Shown here: in pieces, positions 1-6,217 of the stretch | Layout of the letters: every line of letters begins with the position of its first letter | Numbering within the stretch: position 1 is the stretch's first letter | Assembly (NCBI GenBank): GCA_902783395.1 | Contig: CACZRA010000022.1 | Span: 1-10,782, forward strand | Source of the DNA: an uncultured Lachnospiraceae bacterium | GTDB taxonomy: Bacteria > Bacillota > Clostridia > Lachnospirales > Lachnospiraceae | Direction: 5' to 3' | Length of the DNA: 10,782 nucleotides | Position numbers and translations under genes: made by a program | Notes under the pieces: generated by a model | The model's database searches: none | What the model saw: the letters and a program-made list of their open reading frames with translations, nothing else | What the model was told of the DNA's origin: nothing

Positions 1-521
1 GATTTTTCGGTTTCCTTTCTGCTGATCAGAGCTTTATCCACGCATCCGGGTATATGATCAAAAAGCATCCTGATAAGCTCCCGTGAATTGATGGTCCTCC
101 CGTTTGCGGGAAATCCGGCTCTGAAACGAAGAAATACCGTACCCTTATCGCGGTCGATACAGCAGTCGCTACGCTCTAATATCTCCTGTCCGGGCTTTGT
201 AACATCTATCGCACCGCTTTTTCCTGATCCTTTTGCCAGGTGGCTGACTTTACGGGTTTCTTCACAGAATGACCTGAGCAATATATCCTGCAGGGCTATC
301 CTTCGGTGCTTAAGCATCCTGAATTCCGGCGGAAAGCCTGCCGTATCGCCGGGGACTTCGATGGTAAGACGTGACGGTGAAGCAAAAGGATCTCCCTGGA
401 CATGGTCTATGTGTAATATATATCTTTCAAATCTGTAATCGCCTTTAGTGCTTTTGTAATTCGGATATCCCCTGTGGTCTATGGATTCCAGAAGACTTCG
501 CAGATCATTTTTGCTTTTCAT
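1..521 (-). CDS. ABC-class predicted ATPase (COG3044 family), N-terminal part, cut by window edge
   Basis: The reverse strand is open from an ATG at 521 to the window edge, giving 173 residues of a protein that continues outside. In sequence order it shows RGYPNYKSTKGDY (residues 18-30), HIDHVQGDPFASPSR (37-51), RRIALQDILLRSF (73-85), GSGKSG (98-103), KPGQEILER (109-117) and FRAGFPANGRTI (133-144). This is the N-terminal signature I associate with the P-loop ABC-class ATPase family COG3044 (PF09818), whose members are usually about 550-570 residues. The physiological role of the family is poorly known. GSGKSG is a conserved family segment; from memory the true Walker A lies further on, outside the window. 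The start is supported by a purine-rich AGAAAGGA about 13 nt upstream and by the family-like beginning. The gene is divergent from the envelope operon. The family call is by recognition, not a database search. Confidence 0.85.
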   Translation of the reverse strand, partial: MKSKNDLRSLLESIDHRGYPNYKSTKGDYRFERYILHIDHVQGDPFASPSRLTIEVPGDTAGFPPEFRMLKHRRIALQDILLRSFCEETRKVSHLAKGSGKSGAIDVTKPGQEILERSDCCIDRDKGTVFLRFRAGFPANGRTINSRELIRMLFDHIPGCVDKALISRKETEK

Positions 522-561
522 GGTCAGCTGCGTATCCTTTCTTTTATATCGTTCCTTGTCT

Positions 562-590
562 ATTTTTGACGATAAAGATGTATTTGTCAA
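562..590 (-). promoter_or_regulatory. Candidate sigma-A-type promoter for the minus-strand ATPase gene
   Basis: On the minus strand a perfect TTGACA (590-585) is followed after 17 nt by AAAAAT (567-562), a 4/6 match to TATAAT. It lies about 40 nt upstream of the ATG at 521. The -35 box and spacing are good and the -10 box is weak. This is a pattern match only. Confidence 0.45.
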
Positions 591-592
591 AA
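564..592. repeat. Inverted repeat (7-bp arms, 15-nt spacer) in the divergent intergenic region
   Basis: TTTTGAC at 564-570 and GTCAAAA at 586-592 form a perfect 7-bp inverted repeat around a 15-nt spacer. The arms overlap the candidate -35 and -10 hexamers of the minus-strand promoter, so the dyad could be an operator. It is short and AT-rich, so chance is a real alternative. It is not terminator-like: the arms are AT-rich and no separate T-run follows. Confidence 0.35.
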
Positions 593-608
593 GTGTCCGG
601 AATAATCA

Positions 609-637
609 GGTTTATTTATTTCAGAATATGATATAAA
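609..637 (+). promoter_or_regulatory. Candidate extended -10 promoter for the plus-strand operon
   Basis: TGATATAAA at 629-637 fits an extended -10 element (TG, one base, then TATAAA, a 5/6 match to TATAAT). No good -35 hexamer stands 16-18 nt upstream, which is common for extended -10 promoters. It lies 39 nt before the ATG at 677. It is the only clear promoter-like site found for the long plus-strand gene run. Confidence 0.45.
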
Positions 638-676
638 ATAAGGTCTGTTAAGTTTCAAAAGAAAGGAAAGAATAAT

Positions 677-1675
677 ATGATCTGTCCACATTGCGGTGAA
701 AATAATCCTGATAATGCAAAATACTGTGCCAGATGCAGCGCAACACTTCCAAAGAAAGGAAAAGCAGGTGCTCCCCGAAAGACATCCGGAGGAGGGATCG
801 ATCCCAAGACGATAATCATAATCATTCTCGCAGCCCTGCTCGTAATAGGCGCGGTTGTTTTTGTCGTATCAAAAATCAGCAGCAGCGGCGATGGGGATAC
901 TATCGAAGAGGAGACAAAGGAAAGTGAAGAAGAAACGGAGGAGAAAACCGAGGAAGTGACCGAGGAAGAAACGGAAGAGGAAACCGAAAAAGAGGAAGCT
1001 ACCACTGACTGGTTTGACGAAAACGGGCTGGTGCTTTCCGATCCGGCTGACAGCTTTTCTTTCAAAACAATGATAAATGACGGGGAAGAAGATACCGAGG
1101 AGGTGGAGGTCAGTTCAAAGGTGACCATTACAGAATCCACGGAGAATCAGAACCTGCAGGATGGATATAAGACCGTAACGGCTACTTTTGTATATGATAT
1201 AAGCAAATCGGACGGAGAAAGAGGCATCATAGCCGACGGGGCATTTGACCGCTATACCGGCACATATTTCGGATTTGAAAACGACCAGCCGGAAGCAGAG
1301 GATGACAATAAGGCGGATATAGACGGATACGTCAGGATCACAAACGGAAGTGATCATTATGATGTGCTGATCAAGACCGATCAGGAAGTAAACGCACCTA
1401 TTATAAAAAAGACCATAACGGTAGTATGTCCTACGGATTATGACGGAACGGTATTTTATACGGGATATGACAGCCTGACGCTCAACAACAAGAGGAACAA
1501 GCTGGATTTCGCCGAAAAACTCTATACCTTTGATGATCTGCCGTTTATGGATGATGATAAAGAAATATTCTATTTCGCATACGAAAAGGGAGCTGCATCA
1601 GCGGGGAGCAGCTGGGGGACCTATGAGGCGGAAGCTGAATCAGAGGAAACCGCTGTTCAGCCCGAAAGGCATTAA
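677..1675 (+). CDS. Zinc-ribbon, single-pass membrane protein with acidic stalk and extracytoplasmic domain
   Basis: The 332-residue protein begins with a compact zinc ribbon, CPHCG at residues 3-7 and CARC at 17-20 (ligands Cys3, Cys6, Cys17, Cys20). A basic stretch (27-34) and one strongly hydrophobic helix (about 45-67) follow. Next come a Glu/Thr-rich spacer (about 77-108) and a soluble domain of about 220 residues, rich in Asp, Tyr and Thr and probably beta. The positive residues before the helix predict the ribbon inside and the large domain outside. Zinc-ribbon plus one-helix architectures are common in Clostridia and mostly lack a function. I do not recognise the outer domain. The AAAGGAAAG sequence ending 6 nt before the ATG supports the start. 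It is the first gene of the run, and the Rmd-like gene begins 37 nt after its stop. A role in sensing or organising the envelope is inference. Confidence 0.85.
   Translation: MICPHCGENNPDNAKYCARCSATLPKKGKAGAPRKTSGGGIDPKTIIIIILAALLVIGAVVFVVSKISSSGDGDTIEEETKESEEETEEKTEEVTEEETEEETEKEEATTDWFDENGLVLSDPADSFSFKTMINDGEEDTEEVEVSSKVTITESTENQNLQDGYKTVTATFVYDISKSDGERGIIADGAFDRYTGTYFGFENDQPEAEDDNKADIDGYVRITNGSDHYDVLIKTDQEVNAPIIKKTITVVCPTDYDGTVFYTGYDSLTLNNKRNKLDFAEKLYTFDDLPFMDDDKEIFYFAYEKGAASAGSSWGTYEAEAESEETAVQPERH
905..1000 (+). repeat. Glu/Thr low-complexity stretch (purine-rich, imperfect GAGGAA/ACGGAA repeats)
   Basis: This segment of the zinc-ribbon membrane protein encodes about 32 residues, mainly Glu with regularly spaced Thr (EEETEEETE-like units), just outside the membrane helix. 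The DNA is an imperfect purine repeat and could vary in length by slippage. It probably forms an extended, charged stalk. The Ser-rich open frame on the opposite strand is a by-product of this composition. Confidence 0.7.
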
Positions 1676-1697
1676 ACAGTCATATGTCAGAAAAGAA

Positions 1698-1704
1698 AAG
1701 GGGA
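1698..1704 (+). promoter_or_regulatory. Ribosome binding site that fixes the start of the Rmd-like gene
   Basis: AAGGGGA lies 8 nt before the ATG at 1713. The same frame is open upstream to 1530, which would add 61 residues overlapping the previous gene. That extension has no family resemblance, while the Rossmann motif begins immediately after the 1713 start. Confidence 0.75.
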
Positions 1705-1712
1705 AAAATACA

Positions 1713-2654
1713 ATGAGGGTTTTGGTAACAGGCGGGACCGGCATGGTCGGCTCTCATTTCATGAAAAGCTATATCGATGAAGGAGCCGAGGTAATAGGGA
1801 TAGCAAGAAATTCGGCATCAAGCCGTATGGCAGCGATACAGAATGATAAAATAAAGCGCTGCGATATCATGGAGAGAGACGCCCTGATGCGGATCTTTAA
1901 GGATTTTAAGCCGGATGTCGTTATCCACATGGCAGCACAGGCCTTTAACGGAGATTCATGGAATCTCGAATATATCACCCATGATACTAACTATATAGGA
2001 ACTCTGAACGTTCTCTACTGCTGCAGGGAGATCGTTCCGGAAGCAAAGGTGCTCCTTGCCTGCTCCAGTGCCGAATACGGGAACATAAAGGAAGAAGACT
2101 GCCCTCTGAAGGAGGACAGACTGCTGACCCCGCATACTCCTTACGGTGTATCAAAAGCAGGGGTGGAGAACCTCGGGAGACAGTATGCCCTGAATTTCGG
2201 TATGAAGGTATATCTTCCCAGAATGTTCATCCATGTAGGAACCGGACATCCTCCCGCGACAGCGATCCAGAATTTTGCGAGACAGCTGGCTCTCATAAAG
2301 GCGGGAAAGCTTCCACCGGAGATACATGTAGGCAATCTTACGACCTACAGGGATTATATTGATGTAAGGGACGGTGTGAAGGCGATGCGCCTTCTCATGG
2401 ATAAAGGAAATATAGCAGAACCATATAATATCTGCAACGGAAAGGCTTACCAGATCCAGGAGATACTGGATATGCTGGTTGATATTTCCGGAACAAAGGC
2501 AAAGGTAATAAGCGACAAGTCACTTTTCAGGGTTGCGGATGAACCGCTGCTTTTAGGTGATGATACAAAGATAAAAGCCCTTGGATATACGAGAACATAC
2601 AGCATGAGGCAGACCCTTGAGGATGTCTTCGCAGACTGGGAGAGCAGAATATGA
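1713..2654 (+). CDS. NAD(P)-dependent epimerase/dehydratase, GDP-6-deoxy-D-mannose reductase (Rmd)-like
   Basis: A 313-residue extended short-chain dehydrogenase. The Rossmann motif TGGTGMVGSH spans 6-15 (Gly7/Gly10/Gly13 pattern). The catalytic set is Ser118/Ser119 in CSSAEYG and Tyr144/Lys148 in YGVSK. The C-terminal half has FARQLALIKAG (188-198), HVGNLTTYRDYIDVRDGV (205-222), YNICNGKAYQIQEIL (238-252) and DEPLLLGDDTKIKALG (276-291). This set matches the GMD/RMD branch of nucleotide-sugar enzymes, closest to Rmd, which reduces GDP-4-keto-6-deoxymannose to GDP-D-rhamnose in the cytoplasm. No GDP-mannose 4,6-dehydratase lies in the window to make that substrate, so the exact sugar is not established; another NDP-sugar epimerase or reductase role is possible. 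Its stop overlaps the next start by 4 bp (ATGA), implying translational coupling to the glycosyltransferase. Confidence 0.85.
   Translation: MRVLVTGGTGMVGSHFMKSYIDEGAEVIGIARNSASSRMAAIQNDKIKRCDIMERDALMRIFKDFKPDVVIHMAAQAFNGDSWNLEYITHDTNYIGTLNVLYCCREIVPEAKVLLACSSAEYGNIKEEDCPLKEDRLLTPHTPYGVSKAGVENLGRQYALNFGMKVYLPRMFIHVGTGHPPATAIQNFARQLALIKAGKLPPEIHVGNLTTYRDYIDVRDGVKAMRLLMDKGNIAEPYNICNGKAYQIQEILDMLVDISGTKAKVISDKSLFRVADEPLLLGDDTKIKALGYTRTYSMRQTLEDVFADWESRI
2598..2614 (+). repeat. Direct repeat, copy 1 (17 bp, in the 3' end of the Rmd-like gene)
   Basis: TACAGCATGAGGCAGAC occurs here and again at 2699-2715. Including flanks, 2595-2614 and 2696-2715 match at 19 of 20 positions. Here it encodes YSMRQT at residues 296-301. 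Confidence 0.9.
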
Positions 2655-3382
2655 GCTACGGAAACGTTACTATCCTGCTGCCGGCCATGGATGAGACCTA
2701 CAGCATGAGGCAGACGGTGGAAAAAATCCTGCACACATGCAGGAGAAAGGATCTTTGCGAGTTTATCTTCCTGCTGTGCGACAGGACAACCGGGGAATCC
2801 AGAAAAACGGCAGAACAGATAATACATGATTATGAGCGGTATATCCCTATGTACATTCACGACCAGGAGCTTCCCGGAGTGGGAGGAGCAATCAGAGAGG
2901 GAATAGATCTTGCAAAGGGAACACATGTTGTAATGATGTCCAGCGATCTTGAGACCGACCCGGATGTGATAAGGACTTTTATCGCCGCAGCCAAAAAATA
3001 CCCGAACAGGATAATAACCGCATCGAGATGGAGGAAGGGCGGCGGATTTGAAAACTATAACAAGGTAAAGCTCGTATGCAATCTCGTTTTTGAACGCTGC
3101 ATAGGACTTCTCTACGGGGTGGGATTGACGGATATGACATATGCCTACAGGATTTTTCCGACCGAGCTTATGCAGTCGATAAGATGGGAGGAATTAAAGC
3201 ATCCTTTCTTTTTGGAAACTGCCGTTAAGCCTCTGCGACTCGGTGTCAAATTCATAGAGGTTCCGGGACACTGGTCTGCCAGGACAGAGGGTGTCAGCCA
3301 GAACGGATTTTTCGATAATTTCAAATATTTTAAGACAGCCTTCCACAACAGACTGCTGAGAGAAGAAGACATATTGAAATGA
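2651..3382 (+). CDS. GT2 family glycosyltransferase, polyprenyl-phosphate-sugar-synthase-like
   Basis: A 243-residue GT-A fold enzyme with no membrane helix. It opens with the nucleotide-binding strand TILLPAMDE (7-15). It continues with PGVGGAIREGIDLAKG (75-90) and the acidic metal/nucleotide site SSDLETDPD (97-105, Asp99 and Asp103). LTDMTYAYRIF (159-169) and HWSARTEGVSQNGFFDNF (207-224) correspond to conserved parts of dolichol-phosphate-mannose-synthase-like GT2 proteins. Such enzymes move a sugar from a nucleotide donor to polyprenyl phosphate at the inner membrane face. GGGAG at 2638-2642 sits 8 nt before the start. It overlaps the genes on both sides by 4 bp (ATGA at each end), so three glycan genes are translationally coupled. 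The likely role is making the lipid-linked donor for the GT-C protein encoded next; donor and carrier are inferred. Confidence 0.85.
   Translation: MSYGNVTILLPAMDETYSMRQTVEKILHTCRRKDLCEFIFLLCDRTTGESRKTAEQIIHDYERYIPMYIHDQELPGVGGAIREGIDLAKGTHVVMMSSDLETDPDVIRTFIAAAKKYPNRIITASRWRKGGGFENYNKVKLVCNLVFERCIGLLYGVGLTDMTYAYRIFPTELMQSIRWEELKHPFFLETAVKPLRLGVKFIEVPGHWSARTEGVSQNGFFDNFKYFKTAFHNRLLREEDILK
2699..2715 (+). repeat. Direct repeat, copy 2 (17 bp, in the 5' end of the GT2 gene)
   Basis: Identical to 2598-2614. It encodes YSMRQT at residues 17-22 of the GT2 protein, inside the stretch after the first strand that normally reads like NEExSLxETVE. Both copies are read in the frame giving TYSMRQT although they lie in different genes and frames. 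Confidence 0.9.
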
Positions 3383-5034
3383 AAAAAATAAAAATACAAC
3401 TGAAGAAACCTGACCTTGCCTCGGATCTGGGAAGGAGCAGGTTTCTTACATTTTTATTCTTTGCCGCACTTGCCCTTTTGCTCGGCTGGCAGTCCGACGA
3501 CTCCTTTCACGGATATGTTATGGTCAAGCATCTGCTGGAGGGAAACGGTTTTGTGTATAATATAGGGGAGAGGGTCTGCTCAACTACCAGTCCGCTCTAT
3601 ACCTTATCCTGTGCCATACCCTATGCTTTCACACGAGAGATATATTTTACGACCCTGATCCTCGATGTCGTATACAGCTCCGCGGCTTATTATATTTTTG
3701 CCTACCATATATGCCGCACCAGAGATCAGGTTCTTACAGGATTTTTTGCTTTTATCGGTTCAAAAGCTTTCATGTCATATACTACCTCCGGTCTTGAAAA
3801 CAGCCTTCTTTTCCTCTTTATGGCATTATTCATATGGCAGTATATGAAACGGGATTTTTTTGACTCAAAGCATCTGCTGCTTCTCGCACTTACCTTTTCA
3901 GGGATTGCGCTTACCCGTATGGACAACGTTCTGCTTTTTATTCCAATGATAGTGTACGTCTTTTTGTTTAAGCGTGAAAACACTGCTTTTTTGCGATGCG
4001 TCGGCTTGGGTCTTTTAGGACTCAGTCCCTTTTTTGCATGGGAGATATTCTCCTTTATCTATTTCGGTTCCTTTGTTCCGAATACGGCTTATGTAAAGAT
4101 CGGTACGGGAATAACGCTGGCAGATTATGCAAAGCACGGAATCCTGTATTATTGGTATACGCTGCTGAATGATGCGGTTGTTCTGGTTGTACCTGCGGCT
4201 TTCGTTGTTATGACCTTCATATTAAGAAAGATCAAATACATCCTCACATCTCTGGGGATATTATGGTATGCCCTTTATCTTTTAAGTGTCGGCGGAGATT
4301 TTATGATGGGCCGGCATTTTACAGGGATGCTTTTCATATCGGTCCTTTCCGTGACGATGATGTTTAACAGGGAAAAGGATTATTTTGATACCATACGCCG
4401 GATGAGAACCAGCTTCTCCATACTGGTGATAGGTCTCATGTGCTGGTCCTTCACCTTCGGGACGAGTATAGGTTCCCAATACCTTTTCGGACATTCGTTT
4501 GCCAGCAGCATATCCGATGAGAGAGAATACTATTTCGACACGACCGGGTTTTACAATAATGTGAGAAGCTTTCTCAGAACGGGAAAGACCTGCTGGAGGG
4601 ATACCTGGAATGACGATTCACCGGATTACATCAGGGAATGCGGCTTCAGGGGAGATATACTGGACAATGCGGCGGGTATCCTGGTATATAAGAATTCGGA
4701 TCTATATCTGAACGATACTTACTGTCTGGGAGATCCTCTTATGTCGAGACTGCCTGCCGTATATCAGGAATCCTGGAGGGCAGGGCATTTAAGAAGGTTA
4801 TGTCCGGAAGGATACAGGGATTCCGTTTACGAGGACGAAAACCTTATCGAGGATAAAGATCTGAAGGTTTTCTATGATAAGATAAGACTTATTACAAGGG
4901 GCGATATCTGGTCTGCGGACAGGATAAGGACCATAATCGAAATGTCGATGGGAAAGTATGACAGCCTTATTGAGAACTATGTAGCAAGACATCCCGAAGC
5001 GAAAGGCGTACAGGACAACGGAAATAATGAATAA
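3379..5034 (+). CDS. AftB-like GT-C integral membrane glycosyltransferase
   Basis: A 551-residue protein with about eight to ten hydrophobic segments between 20 and 370, then a soluble C-terminal domain (about 375-545). Asp40-Asp41 in QSDDSF, just after the first helix, is the usual GT-C catalytic acidic pair in the first outer loop. It is followed by LEGNGFVYNIGERVCSTTSP (53-72), a close variant of the (A)NGxGxVFNxGERVxGxTSP signature of AftB-type arabinofuranosyltransferases. TSGLE (136-140), TRMDN (179-183) and GGDFMMGRHF (305-314) also match. The C-terminal GDPLMSRLPA (451-460), WRAGHLRR and PEGYRDS also fit this family. AftB in mycobacteria adds arabinose from a decaprenyl-phosphate donor outside the membrane. 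Here the donor is probably the lipid-linked sugar made by the adjacent GT2, and need not be arabinose. It overlaps the GT2 by 4 bp and the L,D-transpeptidase gene by 8 bp. Confidence 0.85.
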   Translation: MKKIKIQLKKPDLASDLGRSRFLTFLFFAALALLLGWQSDDSFHGYVMVKHLLEGNGFVYNIGERVCSTTSPLYTLSCAIPYAFTREIYFTTLILDVVYSSAAYYIFAYHICRTRDQVLTGFFAFIGSKAFMSYTTSGLENSLLFLFMALFIWQYMKRDFFDSKHLLLLALTFSGIALTRMDNVLLFIPMIVYVFLFKRENTAFLRCVGLGLLGLSPFFAWEIFSFIYFGSFVPNTAYVKIGTGITLADYAKHGILYYWYTLLNDAVVLVVPAAFVVMTFILRKIKYILTSLGILWYALYLLSVGGDFMMGRHFTGMLFISVLSVTMMFNREKDYFDTIRRMRTSFSILVIGLMCWSFTFGTSIGSQYLFGHSFASSISDEREYYFDTTGFYNNVRSFLRTGKTCWRDTWNDDSPDYIRECGFRGDILDNAAGILVYKNSDLYLNDTYCLGDPLMSRLPAVYQESWRAGHLRRLCPEGYRDSVYEDENLIEDKDLKVFYDKIRLITRGDIWSADRIRTIIEMSMGKYDSLIENYVARHPEAKGVQDNGNNE

Positions 5035-6208
5035 AAAAGGGATCCTGATAATCACTATACTTGCTTTGATAATGACTTTTGCTGCGTGCCTTACGGGCTG
5101 TGGCAAGGAAAAGGCATCGACGGTCGAAAAGGAGGATGTGGCGGATACAGAACCCGATGCCATGACTTTTGATACTGCGCCCGATGATACACAGGCAGGG
5201 AATAATTCCATGAGTGTTCCGGAGCCTGCCCTGGAGGACAGGATAGCGTCAATGAACATAACCTATGTGTTCGGAGACCAGTCGGAAACACTGGACGGTT
5301 CCACTATCTCAGGATGGCTTTATACAAAGGAGGATGGTACGCTGTCGGTCAATGAAGCACCGGCAAAGGAATATGTTGCAGGTCTTGCATCAAAATACGA
5401 TACTTTCGGCAGAAACAGGAGCTTTACGACTCATGACGGGCAGGAAATAACGGTTGCCGGAGGGGATTACGGCTACTGGATGGACAGGGTATCTACAAGG
5501 GAACAGCTTATAGATCAGATCCTTACGGGAGAAAGCGCCACTCTTGAACCCGTATATTACGGAACAGGAAAAAGCTTCGGAGAAGATGATATAGGAAATA
5601 CTTATGTTGAGATAAATATAGGACAGCAGCATCTGTGGGTATACCGGAACGGAGAGCAGATAAACGATACTGATTTTGTTTCGGGAGGGCTTTTTAAGGG
5701 TAACGGGACTCCGGAAGGTACTTATGCCATAACTTATAAAGAGAGAGATGCAACACTTGTGGGAGAAGGATATCAGTCTTCGGTAAAATACTGGATGCCC
5801 TTTAACGGGAATATTGGACTGCATGATGCTTCCTGGAGAGATGCTTTTGGCGGACATATCTACTATATGAACGGATCTCACGGCTGTGTGAACCTCCCCA
5901 CGACAAAAGCGGCAGAGATCTACGATCAGGTGGAGAAGGGAGAGCCGGTAGTTGTATATGGAAGCATAACAAAGGATGAGGCCATATCCACGCTTACACT
6001 TGAAGAGATGGCTACAGCCGCTCAAAAGGGTTATATTCCCATGACTACGGATATAGCGGAGTTTTTGTTCAAGCAGCAGGGATTTGATGATGCAACTGCA
6101 GCAGCTCTTGCGGCGGCCCAGACAGGAGCGGCCACCGAAACGCAGGAACAGGCACCTGAAGAGGGAGGATCGGACGGATCCGGTGAGCAGCCTCACGAAC
6201 AGGAGTAG
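5027..6208 (+). CDS. L,D-transpeptidase (YkuD domain) lipoprotein with N-terminal peptidoglycan-binding-type domain
   Basis: A 393-residue exported protein. A lipoprotein signal ends in the lipobox LTGC with Cys25 as lipidated residue. An acidic linker (about 28-65) and a domain at about 67-180 follow, containing ITVAGGDYGYWMDR (141-154), like PG_binding_4 modules that precede YkuD domains. The YkuD domain is about 192-311, with YVEINIGQQHLWVY (193-206), GLHDASW (264-270) and the active-site motif SHGCVNLP (284-291). His266, His285 and nucleophile Cys287 are present, so it should be active. These enzymes form 3-3 cross-links in peptidoglycan or attach proteins to it, and are insensitive to most penicillins. 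A C-terminal tail of about 80 residues beyond the domain ends Ala-, Gln- and Glu-rich. The start overlaps the GT-C stop by 8 bp (ATGAATAA) with only a weak GGA-type site, suggesting coupled translation. Confidence 0.92.
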   Translation: MNKKGILIITILALIMTFAACLTGCGKEKASTVEKEDVADTEPDAMTFDTAPDDTQAGNNSMSVPEPALEDRIASMNITYVFGDQSETLDGSTISGWLYTKEDGTLSVNEAPAKEYVAGLASKYDTFGRNRSFTTHDGQEITVAGGDYGYWMDRVSTREQLIDQILTGESATLEPVYYGTGKSFGEDDIGNTYVEINIGQQHLWVYRNGEQINDTDFVSGGLFKGNGTPEGTYAITYKERDATLVGEGYQSSVKYWMPFNGNIGLHDASWRDAFGGHIYYMNGSHGCVNLPTTKAAEIYDQVEKGEPVVVYGSITKDEAISTLTLEEMATAAQKGYIPMTTDIAEFLFKQQGFDDATAAALAAAQTGAATETQEQAPEEGGSDGSGEQPHEQE

Positions 6209-6217
6209 AAAGCGGAT

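Noticed and set aside
213..230. GSGKSG in the minus-strand protein as the Walker A motif
   Set aside because: In the COG3044 family, from memory, this N-terminal segment is conserved but the nucleotide-binding P-loop lies further downstream, beyond the window edge.
88..438. Plus-strand open frame of 116 codons at the window start
   Set aside because: It lies opposite a minus-strand gene with many family-specific motifs (for example HVQGDPFASPSR); the plus frame has no recognisable domain.
655..1140. Minus-strand open frame encoding a Ser/Val-rich 161-residue product
   Set aside because: It is the complement of the Glu/Thr-rich repeat in the zinc-ribbon gene and of its membrane helix; the composition is a by-product of purine-rich DNA.
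1530..1712. Upstream extension of the Rmd-like gene by 61 residues
   Set aside because: It overlaps the zinc-ribbon gene by about 146 bp, adds no family sequence, and the good ribosome binding site sits before the ATG at 1713.
5390..6196. Minus-strand open frame of 268 codons opposite the L,D-transpeptidase gene
   Set aside because: The plus strand encodes an intact YkuD enzyme with signal peptide and catalytic residues; the antisense product shows no family motif.
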